Assembly (NCBI RefSeq): GCF_910592395.1
Contig: NC_088312.1
Coordinates: 5,766,001-5,830,000 of the forward strand
DNA: 64,000 bases
Direction of reading: 5' to 3'
DNA from: Lineus longissimus
Lineage: Eukaryota > Nemertea > Pilidiophora > Heteronemertea > Lineidae
Within the stretch, counting starts at the first letter, position 1; every line of letters starts with the position of its first letter. The notes below the pieces were generated by a model. It was not told the DNA's origin, searched no databases, and saw only the letters and a program-made list of their open reading frames with translations. A program made the translations under genes and the position numbers. This document shows, one piece after another, positions 10,195 through 22,800 of this stretch.

Positions 10195-10434
10195 CGGTTC
10201 TTCCTGAAACATGTTATAATGTCCAGAACACCCACTGGCCAGCAGATATGGAAGTGCAAGCTATGCCATCAAATGTGTGCCCGAAAATACAACATGACCG
10301 TTCATATGAGGCTCCATACAGGGGAAAAGCCATACTCTTGTAGAATATGTAATATGACATTTGCTCAAGCGGGGACTCTGAAATACCATCGATTTAAAGT
10401 TCACAGCAGCTCATTGAACAATTGTGACCGGTGA
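10195..10434 (+). CDS. C2H2 ZF alternative terminal exon (array 2, copy 1)
   Basis: Phase-0 exon after ttaattccag, 79 residues, stop TGA. It has two fingers, CKLC...HMRLH and CRIC...HRFKVH (the latter with four residues between histidines), joined by TGEKPY. A second possible in-phase acceptor (cagcag, ending 10245) sits just before the first finger. It is the shortest member of the second array. Confidence 0.82.
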   Translation, partial: RFFLKHVIMSRTPTGQQIWKCKLCHQMCARKYNMTVHMRLHTGEKPYSCRICNMTFAQAGTLKYHRFKVHSSSLNNCDR

Positions 10435-11025
10435 ATTCGGCAGGGGCCAATACACGTTTAGTTGTATTGTCGCATGATTCCGATATGACTTGTTCTCACC
10501 TCAGCTCTGTTCCATCCATCAGAGAGTCAGGTGGAACTGTATTGTCGTACTTGCTTTTACTAGTTTTAGGTAGGGACTAAACCCAATTTTCACTGTCTAA
10601 TTTGTGGTGCAAACAAAGCATGTAGCATGTAGAATCACTTCTTGCAGGATATTTTCCATCAAATTTTGGAAGGGTTCAACAGAGAAAACTTGACTGCATG
10701 GAATTAATTAGTGACTTTTGTTTATCTGCAGATTCTCAAGGAAAACCTGAAATTTCTTCTTTTAAATGAGATGACAATAGATTTTAAATTCTTGGGTAGC
10801 ACTTGACAGTGAGTGAGTTATCATTATTTGCTTTAGGAGCAAAAAATGAACAAAAATCCCTATTATTCTAGAGAACACTGAATTTAGAATTAATTGAAAT
10901 TATTCAGTATACTAGCATGTTCAGTGCTACCTCAGAATGCTGCATGAGATAAAATTGCAAATTATAAAAAACTTCCTGCCAAAATAGTGATTTTACAATA
11001 ACGCTACTCTGCTTTCCACTTTCAG
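10435..11025 (+). other. 3' UTR / intron between array-2 ZF exons
   Basis: No coding frame was recognised. This is AT-rich sequence between the stop at 10434 and the acceptor ending at 11025. The similar spacers at 11416-11749 and 12179-12611 also hold nothing identifiable apart from polypyrimidine tracts at their 3' ends. Confidence 0.45.
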
Positions 11026-11415
11026 GAAGAATCGGGCTTGGATGATTTTCTGGCTTTGTGTAAAATGCAAAAAATTTGGCAGTGTCCCATTTGTAATAAA
11101 ATCTTTCCGGACGGTCATTCATTGAGGGTGCACACAAGGGTACATACAGGAGACAAACCATTTAAATGTTCGCATTGTCAGAAACGGTTCACGCAGGAAG
11201 GAAATCTCCGCCGTCATATTCGCATTCATACAGGAGAAAAACCATATCAGTGTCAATTCTGTGACCGGGGATTTCGGAACGGTTCAGATTGGAAACAACA
11301 CGAAATGGACCATCAGTTGAAGCCGCATCGATGTCCACGGTGTGAGAGAGGATTTGCTAGCATAGCTGGGCTTGAGAACCATTTGAAACTTATGACTTGT
11401 AACAAGAAGGATTAA
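11026..11415 (+). CDS. C2H2 ZF alternative terminal exon (array 2, copy 2)
   Basis: Phase-0 exon after ccactttcag, 129 residues, stop TAA. It carries four finger units: CPIC...HTRVH, CSHC...HIRIH, CQFC...HEMDH and CPRC...H. The last ends HLKLMTC, making it a CCHC-type unit. TGDKPF and TGEKPY linkers join the first three. Three closely linked fingers would suffice for sequence-specific DNA binding. Confidence 0.86.
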   Translation, partial: EESGLDDFLALCKMQKIWQCPICNKIFPDGHSLRVHTRVHTGDKPFKCSHCQKRFTQEGNLRRHIRIHTGEKPYQCQFCDRGFRNGSDWKQHEMDHQLKPHRCPRCERGFASIAGLENHLKLMTCNKKD

Positions 11416-11749
11416 AGAGATTGAGATACAAACTATTGGGACTGGGTTATCTGGACATGTACAGCAGGAGAGTCAATACTAATTATAAACATCTTTTCTC
11501 TTTAGATAAAATCTTCTGGTACACACTTCAAAAAATGTGCTAATATTTTTCAAGGTTGAAAAGTTTTGTGGTTTAGGTAATTCAATCATTTCCAAAATAA
11601 TTTACAAGATAGAAACTCGGTCTGTCATCAATCTATCCCTAGACCCAGGTCACAACAGGTTTTCCATGCCCAATCTATATAGATGTATAATCGAATGTCA
11701 AAAATAAGTACATTTTGATAATTCGGCACTTTGTTTCCTCTTCTTTCAG

Positions 11750-12178
11750 AACTTTCTGCTGTACATGTCCCCGGAAAAAACAGAAAAGCCGTGGGTGTGC
11801 ACGGCTTGTCGTAAGACTTTTCGAAACAAGCAGCTTGCTGAGGTTCACATTCGCACACATACAGGAGAGAAGCCATACGTGTGCGAATACTGTGAAAGGA
11901 GTTTCGCCCAGTATGGCAACTTACAAAGGCATGTCCGGATTCACACAGGAGAAACACCATTCAAGTGCTCATTTTGTCAAAAAGGCTTCAAAAATGGCTC
12001 CGATTGCAAACAGCATGAATTCACGCATTTGGATAAACCTTTTTCTTGCACTGAGTGCATGAAGGGCTTCCGTACTGAAATGGCTCTAAAGACACATATG
12101 ATGAAACATTATACGGCTCAGGAAAGTCAGCAAAGTGTTGAGTTGATAAAGGGCAGTGGTGATACTCAGGCCCGCTGA
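11750..12178 (+). CDS. C2H2 ZF alternative terminal exon (array 2, copy 3)
   Basis: Phase-0 exon after cttctttcag, 142 residues, stop TGA. It has four C2H2 fingers: CTAC...HIRTH, CEYC...HVRIH, CSFC...HEFTH and CTEC...HMMKH. The architecture and third-finger sequence (KNGSDCKQHE against RNGSDWKQHE) make it the sister of the exon at 11026. Linkers TGEKPY and TGETPF are present. Confidence 0.86.
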   Translation, partial: NFLLYMSPEKTEKPWVCTACRKTFRNKQLAEVHIRTHTGEKPYVCEYCERSFAQYGNLQRHVRIHTGETPFKCSFCQKGFKNGSDCKQHEFTHLDKPFSCTECMKGFRTEMALKTHMMKHYTAQESQQSVELIKGSGDTQAR

Positions 12179-12611
12179 AGTAATATGACCTTAGGTGATG
12201 GACATTGGTCATCTGTTCAGGGTATGCACTGGTTGTGAAGATTTTTAACATCATTTCAAAAAGCACAGTTACTTTTCAGATGGGTCAGCAGCAAAATAAA
12301 CTATGTGTATTCCATGTTACAATGTAACCACGATGCCCAATCGGTGCAACTCTACTGGGTGCGGAATAGATTTCCAGTAACTTTAGACCCTCCTGTTCCT
12401 TTGTTTGTGGTGAAATTGAGGGATGTAGGTAATGGAATACGCCCCTCTGAATTTTGTTTGACAAATGATTCAGGCGGGTCTATTGTGGCCAGCAACTGGT
12501 ATATTCATTTGATTGGGCACCGTGGTAATGATGTTGAAGGGTTACATGTATACATTATTTGAAATGGAGTGGACTGTTTACTTTAACTTGTACTCTGTCT
12601 TACTCTTTCAG

Positions 12612-12938
12612 AAAAATGTGGCTGTACTCAACATTGGGACATCAAAATTCTTGCAGTGCACCGTTTGTGAAAAAGTGTTCTCAGATCGCCATGGATTGGA
12701 GACGCACCTTCGCATTCATACAGGTGAAAAACCATACATTTGTGAATTCTGTCACAAGGGATTTTCACAAAAAGGGAATTTAAAAACCCATATTAATCGA
12801 GTTCATTCAGATGAGAGACCATTTGAGTGTACCTTTTGTGAGAAATCATTTAAAAATAGTTACGATTTTAAACGCCATGTGCTTCGCCATAAAGTGAAGC
12901 AGGAGGCCTCCTTAGATTTAGATACACCTGGAACGTAG
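12612..12938 (+). CDS. C2H2 ZF alternative terminal exon (array 2, copy 4)
   Basis: Phase-0 exon after actctttcag, 108 residues, stop TAG. It has three fingers: CTVC...HLRIH, CEFC...HINRVH and CTFC...HVLRH, with linkers TGEKPY and SDERPF. It ends the second array; candidate polyadenylation signals lie at 13722-13727 and 14248-14253. Confidence 0.85.
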   Translation, partial: KNVAVLNIGTSKFLQCTVCEKVFSDRHGLETHLRIHTGEKPYICEFCHKGFSQKGNLKTHINRVHSDERPFECTFCEKSFKNSYDFKRHVLRHKVKQEASLDLDTPGT

Positions 12939-15036
12939 GCTAACCAAATCTCAAATGGCTTTTTAACTTATCTCTTTCATGTATTGTGTCATCTTGAGAC
13001 ATTCACAGAAAGATCTTTGAAAATTATAGACCCAGTTCTTCCAAACCTACATCGTAGATTTATTGGTCATGTTAGTGATAAAGTCAACCTTGAGTAGTAT
13101 TTTGTAATACAATACTGAACTGAAAACGCAATCTTTGTGTCCCGTCTAAAGACGCTTAGGGTACCTTAAGTCTGGGGTTGAATGATAGCAAATGTAGATC
13201 AAGCAAGCATCCAGTATTCCTGTTAGCTCTTCCATTATTGATGTGACTTTACATGTTTCAGTATTCTTTGGACAAAACTGGGATGTTACGAAAGGCTGTC
13301 AAATGTTATTTCTTGAGTTTACATGTATAAGGCTGAGGTAAACCTTCATAGCTCTGTTTATCAGTGCATTATTCACTTCAGTGACATGCTTTCAAGTGTG
13401 CTATTGATATTTGCTCCTGATGAAGAACTGATATTAGTCCAACAAACACAGAATCCAAATTTCTACCTCGCATTCTAATTGCGACACAGAGCCTTTGTAG
13501 AATCAACTTGATGGTCCTGATATATTGCATTTCATGTTAGTGGATGTTTTCCCAGTGACTTTTTTATTTGTATTTCTGTTAATATTGAAAAAAATGTGTA
13601 TTTAGTTGTGCCCATCATGTTACTGGATGATACAATCAGTATTAGTATTGAAACTTAAGATAAATAGATTTTATGTAACTATTGTGACGTATCAGATGAA
13701 GTCACGTGGCAAGTTTTACAAAATAAATCACATTCCACCGAGTTGAGCATTTTGGAGAAGAATAACACAATATATTAGAGTCATTTCCAACTTTATTAAA
13801 GGAGGAGTGACTCGAAATAGTGCCCTGTGAACGGTGACGAACATTCAGTGGACTTTTTGTGCTAATTTTTTAATGTATATCTGTAGCACACTCTGCATGG
13901 GAACTTGGTAATTATCAAAATTCCACATTGGCAATATCTGAAGGTGCTCCTCATTTAAACATTTTCAAACCAGAAGAGGTCTCAGTGAGCCGTCACTGGT
14001 GTATCAAAATATGAACAGTGATAGCGGTCATAACAAGAATTGGGGTGACAGCAATATTTCATGATGTTGTGCCTGAACGATGAGGCAACGATATCCATTA
14101 CTTAAATGTATTCAATAATATATCATTCTGAATGTTTTAGTATGAAAAAATACATGTTCAGAATGGAAATGTTGTAATTATTGTATTGTAATAATTTACT
14201 GCCACGATTAATAGATTTTATCGAGTTCTATGATGAAATGATTATAGAATAAAGAATGGAGACAAAATTTTTCTTCTGTTTTGTTTTGAGAAACCCAGAT
14301 AGGAAGTTGGCAGACCCAAGGGGGCCTCGGTTCTTCAAAGTACAAGTCCCCTGCCCTAAAATAGGAAAATGGCTATTTGATGTCATTTTGGACTAGTAAA
14401 AAGAATTTTCTCCTGGTGACTGCTCATGCGGGGAGATCAGAAAGAATTTGGGGAGATTTCCAGACTAGGGTGCAGCTCAAATGTGCTAAATTGAGTAGTC
14501 ATCAGAAATGAGCTATCTTCAAGGCTTCTAAACGTCTGGTCAGTTTGTTTAGAGAAATGAGGGAGTTAAGCAAAGGAAATCGAGTCATTGTAAATACGCC
14601 AGGCTGCATCCACAAGGTTTGGAGTTGGATATGAACATGACCCTCCCCAAGCCCGGTTATTAAGTTAATGCTCGAAGGCATGGGAATGAGTGTCCAGAAA
14701 ACTTGAAGATCAGAGGATACTCTGTATCCAATTCCCTTTGGCTACGACCTTTACAACTTTCAAAGAATTGAATTCAACTGCGCGCTGAATACATGCAGCT
14801 TGGACACACGATTGTTGAGCTTGAATCCGGAATGTACAGGCCAATAGCTCGAATAACAACGTTAAGAACTTTGAGCAATGAAACCACATTTGACATAGTG
14901 CTACAGAAGTTTCATCATTCTTACTATTGGGACACTAGAAGAGGAAGACAAAGTTGTGAGGTTCATGAGACAACATGATGCCTACCCTAAACATCGGCAA
15001 TAACTTAAAAAGAGACACAAATTGTAATAAACATTC
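12939..15036. other. Non-coding: 3' end of the ZF gene and convergent spacer to CCDC174
   Basis: AATAAA at 13722-13727 and 14248-14253 on the plus strand probably terminate the last ZF transcript. No coding frame, RNA gene or clear repeat was recognised in the remainder. CCDC174 converges from the right, with its own signal at 15037-15042. Confidence 0.45.
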
Positions 15037-15042
15037 TTTATT
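15037..15042 (-). terminator. Polyadenylation signal of CCDC174
   Basis: AATAAA on the minus strand about 170 bases beyond the CCDC174 stop codon; position and match make it the probable 3' end signal. Confidence 0.6.
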
Positions 15043-15210
15043 TTGATAAGAGGAAGAAGATTTTGTGAATGATTAATTTATTCAAACCAAACCAGGGAAA
15101 ACTGGATACAGAATGCTAAACATACAATGGAATTAGTATTGACACTTGAAAGATCAGGAAGAGCGCGGTGGTTTAAAAAATCCTTTAAGATGAGCCAGAG
15201 GGTTTCAGTG

Positions 15211-18200
15211 CTAACTTTTTGAGGCATTTTTGAAAAATTTCAAAGTCCGATCAATGTCCGAGTCATCTGAATAAGTTGGTGGTGGAGGGAACTCATTTTT
15301 TCTGCCTTCTCTGAATGAACTACTAGCAGTTCCACTTAACTGTCCTGTTCCACTTGTATTGGGCTTAGAATGACTGGAAGAGTCTTTGTAATAATCAGGC
15401 GGGGGAGCAAATTCTTGTGATCTTTTATCCCATTTTGATGAACGAGGTTTGTACGTATCGTAGTCATACGAAGGTGGTGGAGCAAACTCTGATGGTCTCT
15501 CGTCACGTAATCTGTCCATTTGTCTTGCCCAGTTCCAAGAGCTGTCTTCATCTGAAAAAAATATAACAGATTATAAGAAATGAGCAAGAGCGTTTTCAAC
15601 AAGGAAACCCATACATCAACTGATGAGCACAAAATACAGAAGGACAGAATCTGATCGCCATACAGCCAGGAAAGGTTCTGACCTAGAGTCCGGTAAGTTC
15701 AATCCATCAAGCATTCAGAGTGAACTTAAACTTAAACATCTCCTGACCTGTTTTTCCTTTGTCCCACTCCCTCTCTGATGCCTCTTTCTCTTCCTTTGGT
15801 AACGGACCAATGAATTCTTCTTTTTCCTTCTCCTCACTGTCTTCATCGCTATCCTTTTCTTCTGCAATATGATTGAGGAATATTGAATTGATAAGCAGAA
15901 CAATATAGGAGTGTGGCAGGGGCTACTAAATGATGTTACCAATGATTAGTCTTAGTCTGCTCTTCCATCGACTTCCATACCACAAGGACATGATTTGGTA
16001 AATGTCTTCAACTCGGACTTCTTCTTCACTGATTATATTCACTTTAAAACAAGTTTTACATATTTTGATTTGATGCCAATTATGACCCAGTTATACAGAT
16101 TTCCGCCAATAGTTTTGAGGGTCTGAGTCCACATGTGTTATAAAAATCTGATATTGATTTACCTTCCTCATCAGATGGCAGAGGATCTAATCCCATCTTC
16201 ATCCTCTTCCTCATCTTGACTTTTTTCAGCCTCTCTGCCTTCAAAGCCTTCCGCTTCTCCTTCACCTTCTCTCGCTGGGCACGCTGATTCTCTGTCTGTA
16301 GAGGAAATACAATTACATTTGAGGCAATTGGGCCCTTAGACAAAACAGTTTATCATTCTGTGCAAATTAGAGGCATTTAGCTGAAGCTGTTATTTAGTGT
16401 AAATAAAACGGCTTTGAAAACCAATGAACATTACCGGTAAAAAGTATCATGATATAGGGTTAAAGACAGGGCCAAACACAGAAAAATCAGTGCATTCGCA
16501 CACTATCTATACCTGATTTCGAAGATCATCCAACGTCTTCATTTGTTCCTTCCTTTGTTCCTCATCCTTTGCAAACTTGTAGTAAGCAGTGCCGTGATTT
16601 CGGACCTCTGGAAACAACACATATAAACTTACATTCGAGGGCACCATGGCATCTTGACAGCTAGAATCCCTTTAAATATTTCAGAAGTATTTAAAAGATA
16701 AGCAATCTGCCAAGAGCATGAGATTTAGTAATTTTGTAATTCTACTGAAAGTATTTGCATGATTCGGTGCTTCCATCTATAAAGCTTCTGCACCTTCACA
16801 CATACAATTCTTATCAAGAATATGAAAATTTGACTTACCATCAAAACGGATATTCTCATAGTGTACAGGTCCGGTTGGTTTCTCCATGGCTTCCTTCTCT
16901 TCTTTCTCCCACTTCTCTCTCAGCATCTGGCGGTACATGTCAGATGATAGCAGATCAGGCATCCCCTTGGCATCAAACTTCACACTGGTACCCCCACTGG
17001 AGCATTGCCCTGGCTCGTTTCCCAGTTCCCTGTCCATTTCCATGAATTTAGGAAGATCTTTTTTCATGCACCTCCTAGTCCGACCAAGTGAGTCAAGATA
17101 ATCAACCCTGAAATCCAAACAGACAATACTTTCAACTTATTTACAAGGAATTTGACATGGCTCTGTTTGCTAAGGAAGGTGGCCAAGGCAACAGAACATG
17201 TTCATCACAAATTGAATTTCTGTACTGGTATGGCAAAATCACATACTTTTGTTGTTTTCTTGGAAATTCATGCAAAATGATAAAAGTGACCAAAGGTGAG
17301 CTTGTCCTTTGGCTCTAGCAAACCAAACACAGACTTGCATAGAACCCATCCAAGTGAGAATGATCAGAATCTCACTGGTGACGGACTCTTTCTCAACTTT
17401 AGACAGAGCTACTGACTTGACTCTTCCTTGACTTAAGACAGCTACTGTCTTAAGTGGTGAGCAACAAAGAACACAGAAGTCAAAGCAAAACGTTCTGAGG
17501 AAACTTGACAGGTCTATTACCATTCTTCTCCAGGATTGCTTGGAGGAGGGTCACTCCCTTCTTTTTCTTCTCTTTCCTTGCTCTCTCTTTCCCTCTTCTT
17601 TACATGAAAATCATAAATGGCTTTCTGCTCAAAGTCTACCAGGTAAGGACTTTCCTCTAATTCATCTGCAATCAAATATTAAGAGTGAATTTTCAGTAAA
17701 TGCCAAAACAGTGAAGATTGTAATATTACACAGCACATCTTTTAATATTTGAATAGCCAAGTTGTTTTTTCAACTGCGGGAAATCCTAGGTTTAGGAGAG
17801 GAGCAAAGTTTCTATAGGGGTTCTATTTCAAATTTATTGAGGTTTAACTTCAACAAGTCTTACCTGGTAAGTTCTGAGGATCTGTTAACTTTTCATACAG
17901 TTTTGACTTGGCTTCAAGTGCTTTCCTGTAAAAAATGATACAAAATATTAGAGTCAACAAGAGAATGGTATGTCGTAAGTCAGACTATATCCCTTTTCAA
18001 TGCAGAGAATACATGGTTCATAACTTTTTTAATTTTCTAGAGATAATGGAAGGTAGAACAGGTACTCGTTAGCAGTGTGCCATTGACTGAACTAAATTTA
18101 ACTAACCTTGATTTTTCCAAGTCATCTTCTTCTTCTGCTTTTGCTTCCAGATCTTTTTGGGCTCTCTCAAGCACACCTATGTTTTTCTTGTCCCATATAT

Positions 18201-18801
18201 TGAGTTTCTGAAAAGAATTGCGGGTTTTGATCAGCAAGTATGTTGTGAGAAAGTTTTGACACTGGTTGTCAACAATGTCAACCTCAAATCATCATTTCCA
18301 ATCAATGTCAAGCTACAGATACACACCTTTTCAGTTGGTCTGGCTTTGATGTAATTCCCCTTGAGCAGTTTTTCCTGTTTAAGTTCTTCTTGTTTGCGAT
18401 ATAACTCTGCCTTCAAATCAATAAGCTGAAAAATTAAGATAAAAATTGTGTGATTAGGACCCAATCTAAAGAATTGAAAATAATACATTCAGCATACATC
18501 AAAGTCAAGACAATGGTGTGTCCAAGGATTAAGGAGGTCACATACGATACATCACTTGACTTAGGGTAGGCCTATAGCATATGGCAATTGGCATGGCATG
18601 TCGATGAGGACCAAAGAAGGCCACTGACTTGGACTTGACAGGATTTTCACTGCCAATTTTCTCAGAAGATGAAATAACAACTTAAAACGAACATTCAGCA
18701 TTCACCAGCCCCGACAAATTTTTTACTCCAATGTCCGACAATAGATTTACATTATTGACTTGAGTCATCTGATAATCGGTTTTTATAGTTGAAGAATTCA
18801 T
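15211..18801 (-). CDS. CCDC174: CCDC174 orthologue
   Basis: Ten coding exons, 469 residues (human protein about 467): 18801-18751, 18425-18327, 18207-18107, 17925-17864, 17665-17521, 17107-16839, 16607-16513, 16295-16163, 15861-15748 and 15551-15211. Family-diagnostic stretches are LIDLKAELYRKQEELKQEK, the VDYLDSLGR.RRCMKKDLP block, GPVHYENIR, and a basic coiled coil REKVKEKRKALKAERL. CCDC174 is a nuclear protein linked to the exon-junction and splicing machinery. The first exon (17 codons, donor GTAAAT, phase 0) is the least certain; its upstream frame is also open to 18975. The last exon carries three EF.PPP.Y repeats where I recall one related motif in human. The gene is divergent to TAF12. 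Confidence 0.92.
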
Positions 18802-19859
18802 TTTGGGTACTTTTAAATGGAATAGTGATCGTTCGTGAGAAATCAAAGCGAGCATTGTAGGATGGATAGATTGTGCACACGTTCTTTGCCGTACCGAGGA
18901 CGATTCCATATTTTTCTCCATCTCTGAAGCAAAAGAAACTGATTTTTTTTCTTCTGCAAATAAAAAATTGCTCAAAATATTAAATTGGGAAATTAGCCAG
19001 ATAATGAGATAGGCCTACTTTCAAATATCTGTATATTTAATTTATCCTAATATCACCTTATTAATAATCATTAAAAGGGCCCAAATGCTTTAAAAACAAT
19101 ATAATATACTTATTTTAGTTTTCACTTTATTCTGTACCGCTCTCATATGATTATTTTCGTGAAGGCTGTGTGATTTTCTGTAGAATTTCTTGATCATAAA
19201 TTTTCTTGTGTTCAGTTCACCATTTTGTCCTTTTGTGAACGCACCTCCAGTGCTGAAACCTTTTTTTCACCATAAACCGTCTGCTTTTGGTGCTCTAAAG
19301 TTATTGAGCTTCAACACCAGTATGACAAGCAGTGAATGAACAAATATATATGCCAAAAAGTAATTAGAAATTGAAAATAGAGGTTGGACGGTTCAATCTC
19401 TCCAACCCATGCATAATTACAGACTAACACTGCACTAGGCCTACAGAGTCTACAGTACAGTTACACTAGAGAGGTGGACGTGTGAAAGGAAATTGTGTCC
19501 CTAGAAAAAGAGTTCCCAAGCCTGTAAAAACATCTAGAAAGGTGGTGTCAATGTAGCCTTGCATTGTATCCACCAATGAAAACAAATCCCTGTTGTCTCT
19601 GTCATTGGTGCATGTTATTGTTGTAGCTAGGGCGGTAGCCTAGGGTAGGCCGCTAATTTTGGCTTGCTGCACTTGAATCATCCTCATCCCCATCCCCCAT
19701 GGCGTCATCCACGCACAGTCCGGCAGAGAGGTTGATCAAGATTTACCAAATTTGCTCACGCAGTCAAGTCCCCTCCGATCCAGCCTAACTTTTTTGTTAT
19801 GCCTGTGACTTGATTTCTTTTCTGTTTTCAGAACTCTGTGACTTGGACTTGGTAATATT
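18802..19859. other. Divergent CCDC174/TAF12 upstream region
   Basis: The roughly 1 kb between the two start codons should hold both promoters. A plus-strand acceptor tctgttttcag ends at 19831, so TAF12 has a non-coding 5' exon in this interval. A TAGGCCTA-like word occurs several times in and around this interval, possibly a dispersed repeat word. No recognised promoter motif was found. Confidence 0.5.
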
Positions 19860-22800
19860 ATGAACAGTGCTAATTCACCCAGAAGTAGGCCGATCATGGA
19901 ACCTCAACTTGCTGTAAGTTTTTCTTGATCTCGTTTCTCTTTGTGATGGTTTTTTTAATGTCAATTGGTGTGGCATGAACTTCAGAGTACAATGGACTTT
20001 TCTCATGCTTCTGGGGCTTGTTGCTCAATTGGTGTTACAAGAGACAAACACTTTTGTTAGCTCAACTAAGTGTTATCTCTTTCAGTAATGATTTACAAAA
20101 GAAGCATTAGAACTTTATGCTAATGTTGCTGCTTATGAAGTATAAACAGTTTTGAACAGTGTTTCTTTATTGCATGATGTATATTGTTTCGCTAGCTTTG
20201 TTTAAAATGTTGTCGTGAATTTAGTCGTTGTCCCTTTGCAGCGTGCCCCAATGCCAGGCATGCCCATGGCCATGGGTGCTCCAATGATGAGGCCCATGGC
20301 CTCCAGTCCAGGTGGTCACATGGCAATGAACAGTGGCCACATAGCTCAGGTACATTCCAACAGTATATGGTTTTGGTGCACGTTCTCTGTCAAGTGTCAT
20401 CCATCATTTATCTCTGCAACAGAATATCTAAATGGGCCTGCTTGTTGGTCAAGTGTCTTCTCCTGAGATCTTTTTTGCCTTTTTTCACTTTGTGCCTTGA
20501 AACAAAAAAGAGTTATTGTCTGGAGCAGAAGAATCATTATGTTTTAATTTGTATACCATAATGCACTCTGCAAGAAATTGTTGTTTGAAAAAAAAAATTA
20601 ATTAAAATAAATTTTGTCAATGGGTGATATGAATAAAGACTAAAAAATGCTTTTACTTCAATTTTGTACAGAAAGGCCTAGTGTATATGTACATGAAGTT
20701 TTAGACAAAAGCATTTGCTAGTCTTTATTCATATCACCCAATATCTCGGTCTGAATTGTAATACCGGTACCCCTAGTTTAAAAAAGATTGTTTGACCAGA
20801 AAGCATTTCACCATTGGGATTGAATCAAAGTGTGTCGCTGCAGTGATTTTACACTATATATTTGAGACTCCTTATCATTCTGTGTGTTAAATTTTCTAAT
20901 GTTATTCAACTTTCAGCCTCATCCTATAAGTCAGATGAGTCTCTCTCCCAGGCCTCCCATGGGGCCACCTCCATTGGTTGCCACCCCTACTTTACCAAAC
21001 AGCAATCATGTTGTTTCTCAGCCACAGGTACAATGGCAATGGTTTCACTTTAAAGTTTGGGGCTTTGGATTCTCACTAACCACTTTCCATCCCTTTGCAA
21101 CTGGTTTCTGTCAGTGTCATATAGCCAGTGGTGGTGTTCAGTTTAACATACCAGTGATATGTTTGGGGCCCTACGCTGTTGTTCAAGACAGAGATCAATC
21201 AAGCAATCAGTACGGAATACCCATCTGCCCTCCACTGTCTAAACCTGAAAGAAACCCTGCAAGTTGCAACAATAGTCTAGTGTTATCGTGTGATGCTTTT
21301 CCTATCTTTTTGTGGATAGCTTTAATGAGTTAGATATACTCCGTGTAGAGGTTCTTCACTTACACTTCACATTACATCATGCTGCAGCCATTTTGGCCTT
21401 CAAAATGTCAAACAAATTTACAGCAGCAAACCTAAGGGGATGACCTCAAAATGTCATAATGTGATGGTTTTGTCTCATCAGTCATCCTTTATGAACTGAC
21501 TGTCATTGCCGACCTTGGCAGATTACTGGGAATCATGTGTCGTCGGTGAAAAACCTCTATATGCCTTTTGCAGATGGAACTTTGGCTGGGCTATTTCCAC
21601 ATGCATTGTTCACTTTTGTAACTCTAATTCACCTTTTCAGAGTCCTGGCACCTTCCTTTTGACAACCTGACCAGTATATTTCATCATATATTGTCCAGTC
21701 ACTTTACTTTTTGTTCCATCACAGTGTTCTTTAAACTAAAGTGCCTGTTCTTAAAGTAGCCTGCGTTGGCCGAAATTCCGCTGAAAAATGATGTTGCTTG
21801 ACTATTCAACTTCTGTTCGAGTATACCAGGCATAGTCGTTTAGATTTTTTGGGATTTGCCTAATCTCTCACATTGTCATTACCCTCCTATTTCATTCCTT
21901 CACAGTTTTGCTTGAATGGAGTGTTTCACCTTCAGCTTCCTTTTCCCTCAATAGTTCTCTGTCGTCTCTTGGAGTTGAATATGCTCAGCCTCTTACCGGT
22001 GGAGTCCTCCGAGATAATGTTTACTTTCTGGACTGGTGCTAGATTCATTTATATCATTATACACTGCCTAAACCTAGACTTATATATGCTAGATTTTAGA
22101 TGGGTGCTTTGATGCATGAACATCTCATGGCCTTGAACAGAAATTGAAGTTTTCTCTGAGAATGCTACCTTTAATTCTTCACCTTTTAAAATTTACATAT
22201 TCAGCTTCAGAAATGTTTCAACATTCAATCACTTCCGTGTACAAGTAATACACCTCCTGCCTCTAACTTTAGCATAACATGTTTTGCCGAATATTCCTAA
22301 TGATTCTTTGTGTAAGACTAAGGGTACATGTAGATAGGTTTTAACATCAGTAGCACAATGTTAGAACTTCCAGAGTATTTTTCTTCTTTACTCTTCCTGT
22401 CTGAAGACATGAAATAATTCATTTCAGGTGGACTACAATGACAAATCTATCAAGTAGACATCAATAAAGGAATAACTCTTTGAGAATCTTTAAAAGTCTT
22501 TGAATTGCTTACACAATTTTATGAAATGAAGGACTCCGTTGGTGTAACTTTTACATCTGTTAAGGGTAAGCCTACGGGAAATTTTAAAAGTCACATACTT
22601 TTAAAATGAAATCTCTCTCATCAAAAGGCAGTTGTCTTTGAGAGATACTTTACTCTTGGAGCGCCAGTTGTATCAAAACAATGCAGTCCGCTTTTCCATC
22701 TTGTAGTCTAATACTGTGATTGTTTTTCAGCCTGTGCCAACCACTCCAATCTCCCTCTCGACTACCAATGTGATGACAACTAGCACTGTGTCCAGTGTGC

